Below, piece by piece: positions 23,978 through 33,305 of a stretch of 64,000 nucleotides of DNA (position 1 is its first letter; every line of letters begins with the position of its first letter). The stretch comes from Halotia branconii CENA392 (GTDB lineage Bacteria > Cyanobacteriota > Cyanobacteriia > Cyanobacteriales > Nostocaceae). Made by a program: the position numbers and the translations under genes. The DNA lies in assembly GCF_029953635.1 (NCBI RefSeq), contig NZ_CP124543.1:1281455-1345454 (forward strand), in the 5' to 3' direction. The notes beneath the pieces are model-generated. The model had not been told where the DNA came from and searched no databases. It worked only from the letters and a program-made list of their open reading frames with translations.

Positions 23978-25534
23978 CTAACTATTAACTTGTGTAAGAC
24001 AATACTTCAAAAACCGTTGGGGAATCTCGATACTTTCTCCCCAATGGAGATGTACATAAGAAGCATAAATATTCTCAAGGCAACCCCATCCTTCATTACC
24101 CATGTTTTCTTCACAATCGTAGCGAGAAGTTTCAAATAGGGGCTGATTAGGAGTTGAGGTTAAATGGGAACGATGAAACTCATGTCCGTAAACAGTTGTG
24201 CCTGCATTTACCAATAAACTATTTTGCAAAGCTACGGCGCGACGATATCCTAAAGTTAAGCGTTTACCCATGACAGCAGATGTAGGCAGAACTCCTACCA
24301 TCGGCCAAGCTTTACCCTCAAAATCAATAATTTGTTCACATAAATACATTAATCCGCCACATTCAGCGATCGCAGGCATTCCCCCAATAATAGCCGTTTT
24401 TACTGCCTCACGAGCGCTAGTATTTGTTGCTAGTTGCTGGGCAAAAACTTCTGGAAAACCACCCCCAAAATACATTCCCTGCACACCCGGCGGTAGTTCT
24501 GCATCTGTTAGTGGACTCCAGAAAATTAGTTCTGCACCCAACTGTTGCAGCAAGTCAAGATTATCTTGATAGTAAAAATTAAAAGCGCGATCGCGGGCAA
24601 CTGCAATTTTTACAGGAGAGGGACAGCACTTCGACAAACTCAGTGACCTAGTGCTGGTAACTTCAGACTTTAATAGGGGTAACAACCGTTGCCAATCAAA
24701 ACAACTATCACCTAAATCAGCCAGGCGCTCAATTACAGCATTGAGTTCGGGAAGTTCTGCTGTAGGTACTAAACCCAAATGGCGATCGGGAATTGTAATG
24801 TTATCCTGACGGCGCAATACACCCAAAATGGGTAACTGTAATAATTCTAGGGAATCTTTGAGTAATGATAAATGGCGATCGCTGCCGACTCGATTTAATA
24901 TCACCCCAGCCATTTTAACTCTTGGATCAAAAGATCGATAGCCGTGGGCGATCGCAGCTACTGAACCAGATAAGCGGCTGCAATCAATCACCAACATCAC
25001 AGGTAAATCTAAAAGTCGTGCAATATGTGCTGTACTAGCAAAGTCAATAGGGTATGGGGCATGGGGCATGGGGCATGGGGCATTGGGCATGGGGCATGGG
25101 GCATTGGGCATGGGGCATAGGTTATTTTCTCCCTCTGCTTCCCCTGCCTCCCCTGCCTCCCCTGCTCCCCTGCTCCCCTGCTCCCCTGCTCCTCTGCTCC
25201 TCTGCTCCTCTGCTTCTCTTCTAGTCCCTAATCCCCAGTCCCTAGTCCCTTTTACTCCATCAAACAATCCCATCACTCCTTCTACCAGAGCACATTCACA
25301 CTGCTGGCTATGACGAGCAAAACATTGTTGAACGTAAGTTTCAGAGGTTAACACTGGATCTAAATTCCGACAAGCACGATTAGTAACGTGTTGATGAAAC
25401 ATCGGGTCAATATAGTCTGGGCCTACCTTAAAAGATTGCACCGCCATACCTCGACGGCATAAAGATGCTAAAAGGGTGAGCGTGACTGTTGTCTTACCCA
25501 CCCCACTACGTTCTCCTGCAATGATTAAAGCCAT
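23978..25534 (-). CDS. cobB: Cobyrinate a,c-diamide synthase with internal repeat insertions
   Basis: A 518-residue CobB/CbiA from ATG 25534. It has the P-loop IIAGERSGVGKTTVTL (4-19), VGPDYIDPMFH, the ALVEGVMGLFDGVKG segment and a C-terminal type 1 glutamine amidotransferase domain with AIAECGGLMYL (nucleophile Cys) and YGHEFHRSHL. The enzyme amidates cobyrinate side chains a and c with glutamine and ATP in cobalamin synthesis. Two stretches do not belong to the family: about 65 residues (99-163; REAEEQRSRGAGEQGSRGAG, CPMPNAPCPMPNAP) and a shorter one near TSTRSLSLSKCCPS. Both come from dispersed intergenic repeats and keep the frame. Both flanks of each insert are conserved, so the protein may still work. 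Confidence 0.9.
   Translation of the reverse strand: MALIIAGERSGVGKTTVTLTLLASLCRRGMAVQSFKVGPDYIDPMFHQHVTNRACRNLDPVLTSETYVQQCFARHSQQCECALVEGVMGLFDGVKGTRDWGLGTRREAEEQRSRGAGEQGSRGAGEAGEAGEAEGENNLCPMPNAPCPMPNAPCPMPHAPYPIDFASTAHIARLLDLPVMLVIDCSRLSGSVAAIAHGYRSFDPRVKMAGVILNRVGSDRHLSLLKDSLELLQLPILGVLRRQDNITIPDRHLGLVPTAELPELNAVIERLADLGDSCFDWQRLLPLLKSEVTSTRSLSLSKCCPSPVKIAVARDRAFNFYYQDNLDLLQQLGAELIFWSPLTDAELPPGVQGMYFGGGFPEVFAQQLATNTSAREAVKTAIIGGMPAIAECGGLMYLCEQIIDFEGKAWPMVGVLPTSAVMGKRLTLGYRRAVALQNSLLVNAGTTVYGHEFHRSHLTSTPNQPLFETSRYDCEENMGNEGWGCLENIYASYVHLHWGESIEIPQRFLKYCLTQVNS
24608..24660. repeat. Short dispersed-repeat insert in cobB
   Basis: GCACTTCGACAAACTCAGTG is a variant of the CACTTCGGCTACGCTCAGTG core seen in spacers elsewhere. 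On the minus strand it encodes the odd TSTRSLSLSKCC segment between the two CobB domains, in the inter-domain linker. Confidence 0.65.
25049..25243. repeat. 195-base dispersed repeat array inside cobB
   Basis: Tandem GGGGCATGGGGCATTGGGC words, then GGTTATTTTCTCCCTCTGC, then repeated CCCCTGCTCC/CTCTGCTCC words. The order and bases match the intergenic block at 18481-18583. The insert length is a multiple of three and contains no stop on the minus strand, so the cobB frame continues. Confidence 0.85.
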
Positions 25535-25654
25535 CAAAAGTTAGCAATAAAGAATCAGAAGTTATGAATTATAACTCCTAACTAAACATCTTTTGGAAAT
25601 TAGTTACAGTAAATTCGCTTATTTCAAATATTTGGGAAATTGGTGACATTACTT

Positions 25655-26269
25655 TTAATTACTCAATATGCCAACTAAAATCTTAATTAATTCTGTTAGT
25701 TCTTCAGGAACTCGATATAATTTAAAGTCTTCAGTTATCTGTTTTTCTTGACGTTTATATGTCACAAATCGCCAATCTTCACCAGTTGTTACTGCTCCGT
25801 AAAGAATAAGATTATCTGAATTTATCCATTGATCAAGTGCAATCAGTTCTACAGCTAATTGGATAAATCCTCTGCTCAAATCTGCTTGTTTTGCTTCAAT
25901 TACTAATAAGCCTTTGCCTTTATCAATGTAGTAATCTAAGTTACCTTTTAATTGGTCGCTAACGTTAATAGGATATTCAATATTTAATTGGGTTTGGGCA
26001 ATTTCGCAAACTTCTAAGAGTATAGGTGCGATAATTGCTTGCTTACGCGCATCTTCACTTAGTAGCTTGACCCGTCGAAGATTGCGTTCAATCACTCGCT
26101 GTAATTGTTGAGTTGTCTCAGTTACAAGTTCTACTTTTGGTAATTGCAGCTGTTTGCGCTCATAAGTACGACCTAGTTCAGCTAAAATGTCTTCTGGAGA
26201 AAAGGGAAGCTCAAAATACTTACTAAATGTATAGCTTTGTCCGGGTTGAATAATTCGAGGGCGACTCAT
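25655..26269 (-). CDS. Predicted PD-(D/E)XK-type nuclease-fold protein
   Basis: A 204-residue protein with a central segment that reads like the restriction-endonuclease core: an acidic strand GNLDYYIDKGKG followed by LLVIEAKQADLSRGFIQLA, where D and E-x-K would be the catalytic residues. This is similar to the HsdR_N-like domains found in many lone cyanobacterial proteins. The first 90 residues are helical and basic. No methyltransferase or specificity subunit is adjacent, so a restriction role is not supported. Function unknown. Confidence 0.6.
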   Translation of the reverse strand: MSRPRIIQPGQSYTFSKYFELPFSPEDILAELGRTYERKQLQLPKVELVTETTQQLQRVIERNLRRVKLLSEDARKQAIIAPILLEVCEIAQTQLNIEYPINVSDQLKGNLDYYIDKGKGLLVIEAKQADLSRGFIQLAVELIALDQWINSDNLILYGAVTTGEDWRFVTYKRQEKQITEDFKLYRVPEELTELIKILVGILSN

Positions 26270-26329
26270 AATTTTTAATTCCCCAAACTCAACTTATCTT
26301 TTCACATTTATACCAATTTGAAGAATGAG

Positions 26330-26470
26330 CGCTACAGATGTAGTAGCGCGGCAAGCTTAATTTGCTGGATTGAGGGACAAAATCCAACGCCTCAAAGCCT
26401 TATAGATGTTGGGTTTCACTTCGTTATACCCAACCGTAGCATCTGTCGCATTCTTTTTTGAAATTGGTAT
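26330..26470. repeat. Interspersed hairpin-containing repeat downstream of opcA
   Basis: The spacer contains GTTGGGTTTCACTTCGTTA followed by TACCCAACC, a hairpin-forming sequence flanked by AGCGCTACAGATG and GTAGCATCTGTCGCATTC (imperfect outer inverted arms). This layout is typical of miniature palindromic repeats in cyanobacterial spacers. It may also end opcA transcription. Confidence 0.5.
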
Positions 26471-26541
26471 TACCTCCTAAACCAAAATCCTAGAGACGTA
26501 GCAGTGCTACGTCTCCATATCTTTTCCAAAAATTTATACTA

Positions 26542-27900
26542 TTAACTTTCACCTCCGGATTTGAGAATCTTGGCTATAACTCCCAGGCTTTCTTCAAATA
26601 GTGATTCCCGCCCCCAACGTTGCACTTGCTGACTCAACAATGCTTCTGCCTTTTGCTCAGAAAGGGAACTTACTTGTTGAAACAATCCTGAAGATTGAGC
26701 GCCACCATGTGTTTCCATTCGCATACAACCGCCAGTTTCTGAGCAAATTACCGTACCACAGTCGGCTTGCGGATTTGTCGAACTCAGGCGCAGAGCAATC
26801 AAATCACCAGCAATATTACCCACATCAGCGACCGGAACCCCAGCTAATTCGGCTTCTATTTGCCGCTGTTCTTGACCCAAAAAATGAATGCGGGTGATAT
26901 CGTAATCTCCGGTTTCGTGTTGATAAGAAACTGGTAGCCACTCTAACCGACTGGCCAGCCATCCCAAAAATAGCAGTGCTTGGGTAGGATTACCTTTTTC
27001 GTAATCAATGGTAACGCGGTCAACTTCTTTTAAGGCAGCCCGACGATGGGGTGAGTCGTAGGCTTCAGCTGTTAATTCTTGCCATGCTGATAAGCGTCGC
27101 CAGTTTAAATCGGCAAGGGGTACACCAGTTTCTAGTAACTGTTGTAAGCTGAGTAAATCACTTTCTGGTTCGTTAAAGTTACAAGAATCTACAATCACAT
27201 TATTGCAAACTGCCGCCAAGCGCTTAAACAAAGCGTTATTCGGGTCTGGTGTAGCTTTCCACCACAGAAACTTTGGCAAACCCCCAATCAAAAGTGCGGG
27301 AATCATGCCTCCTACCCGTTCTAAGGCAGCAGCAGTACCGCTAAGAGTAATGTATTCGCAGCAAATGAGTGTGCTAGAAGATTGCTTTTGGATGGGGCAG
27401 TAAGCAGAAACTTGAGCCTTAACTCCTTCATCTTCGCCAGCAATGGGAAACAATGCAATAATTCGGCAGGGATTGCGGAGAGCAATTTCATCGGCAATTT
27501 TGGGGCTAGCGGTACTTAAGGTAGAAACACTGTCTCCTGTGCCTCCTTGACGTTTAGAAAATTCTTCCCGCAATACAGCTAGAGTTTCTGGTGTTGCTGT
27601 GCCAGTTTCCGGTAGTTTATATTGTTTTTGTGCTTGCCGCAGGGCTACCTCCATTTGAGGCCCTAAAATTCCATCAATTGGACCGTTGTAAAATCCCAAA
27701 GCAGCTAATAGATATTGGGTTTCTTCTGGTTCGTAAACCACTAAAGTAAATGTGGTAGCCCGTGTAGCAGCAGGAAGTCCACCATCTTCGCCAGTAATGC
27801 CGTAACTTTGCCAAATTTGATTTAATTCCGCTTCGAGTTCGTTAAGCGAAATATCTTTGGGTGCTTGCAGGGAAAAAATTGTTGGAGCTTGGGGAGTCAT
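26542..27900 (-). CDS. opcA: Glucose-6-phosphate dehydrogenase assembly protein OpcA
   Basis: A 452-residue OpcA. Near the N-terminus (about 55-110) sits a peptidoglycan-binding-like helical motif, LLAALGFYNGPIDGILGPQM, followed by the OpcA body with IALFPIAGEDEGVKAQVSAY, LPKFLWWKATPDPNN and DYDITRIHFLGQEQRQIEAE. OpcA is the redox-sensitive activator that lets zwf-encoded glucose-6-phosphate dehydrogenase assemble into its active form; in heterocystous cyanobacteria this supplies reductant for nitrogen fixation. It is the last gene of the fbp-tal-zwf-opcA set, 110 bases after zwf. Confidence 0.96.
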   Translation of the reverse strand: MTPQAPTIFSLQAPKDISLNELEAELNQIWQSYGITGEDGGLPAATRATTFTLVVYEPEETQYLLAALGFYNGPIDGILGPQMEVALRQAQKQYKLPETGTATPETLAVLREEFSKRQGGTGDSVSTLSTASPKIADEIALRNPCRIIALFPIAGEDEGVKAQVSAYCPIQKQSSSTLICCEYITLSGTAAALERVGGMIPALLIGGLPKFLWWKATPDPNNALFKRLAAVCNNVIVDSCNFNEPESDLLSLQQLLETGVPLADLNWRRLSAWQELTAEAYDSPHRRAALKEVDRVTIDYEKGNPTQALLFLGWLASRLEWLPVSYQHETGDYDITRIHFLGQEQRQIEAELAGVPVADVGNIAGDLIALRLSSTNPQADCGTVICSETGGCMRMETHGGAQSSGLFQQVSSLSEQKAEALLSQQVQRWGRESLFEESLGVIAKILKSGGES

Positions 27901-27903
27901 AAC

Positions 27904-27964
27904 AGTTGTCAGGTGTCAGGTGTCAGTTGTCAGGTGTCAGGTGTCAGGTGTCAGTTGTCAGGTG
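27904..27964. repeat. Heptanucleotide short tandem repeat between zwf and opcA
   Basis: About eight consecutive 7-base units, GTCAGGT alternating with GTCAGTT. Heptamer arrays of this kind are typical of heterocystous cyanobacteria. It lies in the short spacer that a zwf-opcA transcript would cross. Confidence 0.85.
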
Positions 27965-28010
27965 TTTTCTATTTTTACTAACTACTGACCACTGACTAAT
28001 GACTATTTTC

Positions 28011-29540
28011 TTAAAGTCTGCGCCAGCGGCGACCGTCTTGGTTAATCAACAATTCTGCTTCTGCTGGTTCCCAAGTACCAGCCTCGTAGTGAGGAATGGT
28101 GGTAGGATCTGCGGGTGCATCCCAAACAGAAAGGGCTGGAGTTACTATCTGCCAAGCTGCTTCCACTTCATCTGCCCGTGTGAACAATGTTTGATCACCC
28201 ATCATACAATCAAGGAAAAGGCGATCGTAGGCATCAGAGGTTGCTTGGATACCGAAGGAACCGTAGCTAAAATCCATGTCAACGGAACGAGTACGAAATT
28301 CTGCCCCAGGCATTTTGACATCAAAACGTAGGGAAATACCTTCATTGGGCTGAATCCGCATGGCCAAAATATTGGCGTTTGCTTGTTTTGCTGCCGATTG
28401 AAACATCCGTGAAGGAACTTCGCGGAAGTGAATTGAAATCTCGCTGACTTTTTTCGGCATCCGCTTACCTGTACGTAGATAGAAAGGAACACCTTGCCAA
28501 CGCCAGTTATCAACTAGAAATTTCATGGCCACATAAGTTGGCGTTGTGGAATTTGTGTTAACTCCAGGTTCTTGATGATAACCGGGTACTGATTGACCTT
28601 TCATCCAACCGCCACTATACTGACCACGTACTGCTGAACGCGATAAATTATGCACATCAGCCAAACGTGTTGCTTGGAGTACCTTAACTTTTTCTGTACG
28701 AATACTGTCGGCATCCATTGAGTTGGGTGCTTCCATTGCTGTCAAGCAGTACAGTTGCATGAGGTGGTTTTGCAACATATCTCGGAGTGCGCCGGCTGAT
28801 TCATAATATCCAGCTCGATCTTCTACGCCTACGGTTTCTGCTACGGTGATTTGTACATGGTCAACAAAGCGACGATTCCACAATGGTTCAAAAATTGCGT
28901 TGGCAAAGCGAAATACCAGCAAGTTTTGGACTGTTTCTTTACCCAAGTAATGATCGATGCGATATACTTGGTTTTCTTTACAAAATTTTTGCACCACTTG
29001 GTTAAGACTCTGGGCAGAAGCCAAATCACGACCAAAGGGTTTTTCAATTACTAAACGATGTTTGTAGGGATCGTCTAGCATCCCGGCGCTTCCTAGCTGT
29101 TTAATTGCTTCAGGGAAGAACGAGGGGGCAACGGAGAGGTAGAACATCCGGTTTCCCCGTGTACCCCGTTTTTCGTCTAATTCACTCAGCAAATCTTTCA
29201 GTTTTTGGTAGCTATCGGGCTTGTCTATGTCTCCAGGACAGTAGAACAGACCTTGAGAGAAGTCTTGCCAAAGTTCCCCCAAATCGACGTTAGAATGGGC
29301 TTCTTCCATGCCCTTTTGCATTTGCTCGCGGAAGTATTCGTGGCTCCATTCTCGACGTGCTACACCAACAATTGTGGTTTCTGGTGGAATGCGTCTTTCT
29401 CGGCGCAATTTGTAAAGTGCTGGCACTAGTTTGCGCCAGGTAAGGTCACCAGAAGCGCCAAAGATGACTATGATCTGGGGTTCGGGCATCCCTTGTTGTT
29501 GTAGACCAACGCGTAAGGGATTTTCTAACAAACTAACCAT
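28011..29540 (-). CDS. zwf: Glucose-6-phosphate 1-dehydrogenase
   Basis: A 509-residue enzyme. The NADP-binding motif [20 protein letters not shown] lies at about 23-42 and the active-site signature [14 protein letters not shown] at about 195-208, with the substrate motif [11 protein letters not shown] further on. It performs the first step of the oxidative pentose phosphate pathway. Length and termini are normal. It follows tal (155-base gap with heptamer-like repeats) and precedes opcA. Confidence 0.98.
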   Translation of the reverse strand: MVSLLENPLRVGLQQQGMPEPQIIVIFGASGDLTWRKLVPALYKLRRERRIPPETTIVGVARREWSHEYFREQMQKGMEEAHSNVDLGELWQDFSQGLFYCPGDIDKPDSYQKLKDLLSELDEKRGTRGNRMFYLSVAPSFFPEAIKQLGSAGMLDDPYKHRLVIEKPFGRDLASAQSLNQVVQKFCKENQVYRIDHYLGKETVQNLLVFRFANAIFEPLWNRRFVDHVQITVAETVGVEDRAGYYESAGALRDMLQNHLMQLYCLTAMEAPNSMDADSIRTEKVKVLQATRLADVHNLSRSAVRGQYSGGWMKGQSVPGYHQEPGVNTNSTTPTYVAMKFLVDNWRWQGVPFYLRTGKRMPKKVSEISIHFREVPSRMFQSAAKQANANILAMRIQPNEGISLRFDVKMPGAEFRTRSVDMDFSYGSFGIQATSDAYDRLFLDCMMGDQTLFTRADEVEAAWQIVTPALSVWDAPADPTTIPHYEAGTWEPAEAELLINQDGRRWRRL

Positions 29541-29695
29541 AACAATTTTGGATTTTGGATTTGGGGTTTGGGATTGGGTACTGGGTACTGGGGATGAGTC
29601 AGTAGTTAGTGGTCAGTGGTCAGTAGTCAGTGGTATTTGGAATTTTCTTGATCTTCCTCAACTTTCTCTGCTGTCTTATCCCTAGTTCCCAGTCC

Positions 29696-30841
29696 CTATA
29701 CTGGCGACAATAGCTTGACTTTGTTTTCCAAAGAGTTCATCAAGGACTCGAAAGGCTTGATGAATTTGTCAATACCTTCAATTAGTAATTCTTCCATTAC
29801 GGCATCAATATCGATGTTGATGTCAGGATCTTTTAGACTTTCTATCAGTTGGTAAGCTTCCTCGACATTTGTATCTACACGATTAGCGACATCGCAGTGG
29901 TCGGCACAAGCTTTAATGGTCGCAGGTGGTAAGGTGTTAACGGTATCGCGGCCAATCAACTCATCGACATACATGACATCGCTGTAGTTGGGGTCTTTGG
30001 TGCTGGTACTTGCCCAAAGTAACCTTTGGACTTTGGCTCCTTTTGCTGCTAAAGCTTGCCAGCGGTCGCTTGCTATAATTTTCTCGTATTCTTGGTAGGC
30101 TATTTTAGCGTTAGCGATCGCCACTTTTCCTTTAACAGCTCTCAGCTTTGCTTCTAAGTTAATATCATCAACACCCTTTTCCAACTTAGCATCAATTTTG
30201 CCATCAACATTGCTATCAATCCGGCTGAGGAAGAAGCTAGCAACAGAAGCAATTTTGCTAATATCTTGATTCTCTGCAACTCGTTTTTCTAAGCCACGAA
30301 TATAAGCCCAAGCTGTGTTGATGTAGCTTTCAACAGAAAACAACAGCGTAATATTAACATTCATGCCTTCGGCTATTACCTGTTCGACTGCTGGCAAACC
30401 AGCTTCTGTACCGGGAATTTTAATCATCAGATTTTCCCGACCAATTTCTTGGAAATAGCGACGAGCTTCGTTGATTGTGGCTTCAGTATCGTGGGCGATG
30501 GTTGGTGGCACTTCCATACTCACATAACCATCAAGTCTATTCGAGGCTTCATATACGGGGCGCAGGATGTCGCAGGCATTGCGGATATCTGCAAAAACTA
30601 AGGATTCATAAATTTTGTATGTTGGTAATCCAGCTTTGATGCCAGCTTCGATATCAGCATCGTAAATCACATTATCTGCGATCGCTTTTTCAAAGATAGC
30701 TGGATTGGAAGTAATTCCAGAGATACCTTGATTTTCAACCAAGTCTTTCAATTCGCCTGATTGAATGATGTCACGGCTCAAATTATCCATCCAGATACTT
30801 TGACCGTATTGCTTAATTTCTAGTAGATGATTGGTTGTCAT
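29696..30841 (-). CDS. tal: Transaldolase
   Basis: A 381-residue transaldolase starting at MTTNHLLEIKQYGQSIWMDN; the 17 codons that would extend it to 30892 do not look like the family. Conserved pieces are GITSNPAIFEKAI (about 40-52), the Schiff-base lysine in NLMIKIPGTEAG (about 131-142) and LLWASTSTKDPNYSD. It moves a three-carbon unit between sugar phosphates, linking the pentose phosphate pathway to glycolysis. It is part of the fbp-tal-zwf-opcA cluster but separated from fbp by 420 bases, so it may have its own promoter. Confidence 0.96.
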   Translation of the reverse strand: MTTNHLLEIKQYGQSIWMDNLSRDIIQSGELKDLVENQGISGITSNPAIFEKAIADNVIYDADIEAGIKAGLPTYKIYESLVFADIRNACDILRPVYEASNRLDGYVSMEVPPTIAHDTEATINEARRYFQEIGRENLMIKIPGTEAGLPAVEQVIAEGMNVNITLLFSVESYINTAWAYIRGLEKRVAENQDISKIASVASFFLSRIDSNVDGKIDAKLEKGVDDINLEAKLRAVKGKVAIANAKIAYQEYEKIIASDRWQALAAKGAKVQRLLWASTSTKDPNYSDVMYVDELIGRDTVNTLPPATIKACADHCDVANRVDTNVEEAYQLIESLKDPDINIDIDAVMEELLIEGIDKFIKPFESLMNSLENKVKLLSPV

Positions 30842-31261
30842 AGCTTGATTTATTTCACTCCGGTTGATGATGTTTCTAAGTAAAGTTGGCAAAACTGATC
30901 AAAGTTTTGATAGTTACTCTTGAATTTTGGTATTTGCCCATCACTTATTGCATCGGCCAGCTGAGGTAATCTTTGATTCACTTGCAAAAGTGCTATTCTG
31001 TATCCCCAATCCTAAATCACCCTGATTAACTTTTAATTAATGCCAGATGTTAGTAACAGTGTGCGTAATTCGTAATACTTCGACTCCTTTCGAGTGCGCT
31101 ACTTCGGCTAAACTCAGTACAAGTTTCCAACGGTTTACTTTTTTGCCATGATGTATTGATGCAGAGTGACAAAAGTAACTATCAATGAAAAACAGTTAAA
31201 AAGCTTATACAAACCTTCTGTCTTCTGGTTGCTGAACGCAGCCGAAGTGCTGTCTTTTCTT
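30842..31261. promoter_or_regulatory. tal upstream region with an NtcA-type palindrome candidate
   Basis: The 420-base gap between fbp and tal contains GTA-N8-TAC at 31065-31078, the NtcA operator pattern, 224 bases upstream of the tal start. It is embedded in an ATTCGTA repeat, so it may be chance. The gap also holds variants of the dispersed repeat (CTTCGGCTAAACTCAGTAC near 31101, CGCAGCCGAAGTGC near 31238). Confidence 0.3.
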
Positions 31262-32311
31262 CTAATGACCATTTTGAATAAAAGACTCCACCTTTACTAC
31301 ATCCTCTTTGCTACCAATAATCAAAGGCGTACGTTGATGCAATTTTTTAGGCACTACATCTAAGATGTTTACTAGTCCTGTAGTGGCGCGACCCCCTGCT
31401 TGTTCAATTAACATCGCTAGAGGTGCAGTTTCATAAAGCAAACGCAACTTACCTTCTGGTTTTTGAATTGTGCCTGGGTAGAGAAACACACCACCTTGAA
31501 TCAAAATTCTATGGATATCGCTGACCATTGCCCCGCTGTAACGAGCCGTATAGCCTTCTGTACGATGGACGTAACGAATATATTCCCTAATTGATTCTTC
31601 CCACTGCCAAAAGTTACCTTCATTAACGCTATAAATGGCTCCGTGGTTTGGAATCTGAATATTCTCTTCTGTGAGAATAAATTCTCCTAAGCTGGGATCA
31701 AGGACAAATGAGTGGACTCCCTTACCTATAGTATAAACCAGCATTGTGCTTGGCCCATAGAGGATATAGCCGGCGGCAATTTGCTTGCGTCCGTTAGTTA
31801 AGAGGTCAGTGGCTTTGCGATCGCTATCATTTCCTTCTTGTTGACGAATGGCAAAAATTGAACCTAAACTGAGATTAGTATCAGTGTTAGAAGAGCCATC
31901 AATTGGGTCATATAACAATGTATAGCGACCAATGGGGCAGTTTTCTGGTATGTAATAAGGTTCTTCCATTTCCTCAGAAGCTAGGCGACAAACTAAGCCA
32001 CTTTGCTTAAATACTGAGATAAATACATCATTCGCATAGACATCCATCTTTTTGACAGATTCTCCTTGCACATTCACTTCCCCAGTGAATCCGAGAACGC
32101 CTTCCATTAAACCAGCGCGGCTCATGCGACGAGCAACTAATTTGCCTGCAAGGGCAATCCGATTCATCAGCGCACTTAAATCTTGTGCATCTGGTGAAAA
32201 ACTCTGAAGTTGCTGTAAGACATGACGTGATAAGGTTGTACAATCACGGTCTAGGGCTTTGTCTGTAGGTTCGTTGATGGGAAATTCTAACGATTCTGGC
32301 GCTTGAGCCAT
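31262..32311 (-). CDS. fbp: Fructose-1,6-bisphosphatase class I
   Basis: A 349-residue class I FBPase. The metal-binding signature [15 protein letters not shown] (about 130-144) and [12 protein letters not shown] (about 296-307) are clear. It dephosphorylates fructose 1,6-bisphosphate in gluconeogenesis and the Calvin cycle. First gene of the carbon cluster; the next gene tal lies 420 bases downstream on the same strand. Confidence 0.97.
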   Translation of the reverse strand: MAQAPESLEFPINEPTDKALDRDCTTLSRHVLQQLQSFSPDAQDLSALMNRIALAGKLVARRMSRAGLMEGVLGFTGEVNVQGESVKKMDVYANDVFISVFKQSGLVCRLASEEMEEPYYIPENCPIGRYTLLYDPIDGSSNTDTNLSLGSIFAIRQQEGNDSDRKATDLLTNGRKQIAAGYILYGPSTMLVYTIGKGVHSFVLDPSLGEFILTEENIQIPNHGAIYSVNEGNFWQWEESIREYIRYVHRTEGYTARYSGAMVSDIHRILIQGGVFLYPGTIQKPEGKLRLLYETAPLAMLIEQAGGRATTGLVNILDVVPKKLHQRTPLIIGSKEDVVKVESFIQNGH

Positions 32312-32700
32312 TTTGATGTTCTCCCTAGGAATTGACTGGTAGTTGGGTAAGACAGTTGTCAGTTGTCAGTTACCTGTTCACTGTTCACTGTTGAGTTGGA
32401 CGTGGCAATTTTATAATTGCTCTCTCTATCTTAGAAAGGTAATTTGATAACTTAGATGTGATTTTAGATAAACTAAAGAAATCAATGTCTTGTAACCTCC
32501 ATATTCAGGGTATGGAGTATACTTTTAGTTCATAACACTGATATAGCAAAAAAGACTAGTTGTGAAGCTTACCAGTGACTCACAACTAGTTAATGTCAGA
32601 ATTATCAGTTACATCTGACTGCTTGATTCTTTTTTGGAAATTGCTACAATTTTTGATTGCAAACTAGAAAACAATTTGCTACTGTTGTGTTTCGCTTCAG
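32312..32700. other. Region between rbp and fbp
   Basis: About 389 bases holding the rbp terminator (32545-32590), a CAGTTGTCAGTTGTCAG heptamer-like tract near 32349 and the fbp promoter region. I see no gene. Confidence 0.6.
32545..32590 (-). terminator. Rho-independent terminator of the RRM gene
   Basis: Arms ACTAGTTGTGA (32555-32565) and TCACAACTAGT (32580-32590) pair perfectly over 11 bases. Read on the minus strand the hairpin is followed by CTTTTTTGC, a T-run. It lies about 110 bases downstream of the RNA-binding-protein stop codon. Confidence 0.85.
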
Positions 32701-32985
32701 TTAAAAATCTTGTTTTTTCCCCCAACTACCTCGTCGGTTATCCTCTCGTGGTTTGGCTTTATTAACCCTTAGTTGACGACCCATCCATTCTGCGCCATCT
32801 AATTCTGTAATTGCAGCGTCTTCTTGGGCATCTTCATTCATTTCAACAAAAGCAAAGCCACGCATCCGGCCTGTTTCACGGTCAGTAGGTAGTACAACTC
32901 TTTTGACCTCGCCATAGTCTGCAAACACGGCTGTTAAGTCTGCTTCAGTAGCGCTGTAAGAGAGGTTTCCAACGTAAATAGTCAT
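32701..32985 (-). CDS. RNA-binding protein with one RRM domain
   Basis: A 94-residue RRM protein: RNP2 is IYVGNL (3-8) and RNP1 is RGFAFVEM (about 42-49). A short basic, glycine-poor tail (KPREDNRRGSWGKKQDF) follows. Cyanobacterial Rbp proteins of this type are often cold-induced and bind mRNAs. A long upstream region (32986-33305) could be the untranslated leader seen in cold-regulated rbp genes, and a strong terminator follows, so it is likely monocistronic. Confidence 0.93.
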   Translation of the reverse strand: MTIYVGNLSYSATEADLTAVFADYGEVKRVVLPTDRETGRMRGFAFVEMNEDAQEDAAITELDGAEWMGRQLRVNKAKPREDNRRGSWGKKQDF

Positions 32986-33305
32986 CTGGAGTCACGTAAT
33001 TTTCAACTAAAAAGCGATTGGTTCAGCTACAAACCAGATCTAAACAAATTGCAAATGTTGCATAGTCTGTTCTGATTTACCAATGGCGAATGTTGTAAGA
33101 CCGCAACCATAATGTTGGCATGAACTTCAACTAAACTGACCATCTGGCTGAACTGACGCATACGCTCATATAATAACTGATTGTGACATTTTTCAAAGTA
33201 CTAGATTTGACAATCTCTAATAACATAAAATTAGTCACTCTTATATGTTTTATAAATTACAATTTTTGAGATTATTGCGATCGCTAGTTTGATTTTGGGT
33301 GTGAG
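32986..33305. other. Divergent region between the RRM gene and the ROK kinase gene
   Basis: About 320 bases. It should carry both promoters and the leader of the RRM gene; I see no gene or clear structured element. Confidence 0.45.

Noticed and set aside
25068..25313. Plus-strand frame over the cobB insert
   Set aside because: Low-complexity translation of tandem repeat words (GHGALGMG, SPASPASPA) antisense to cobB.
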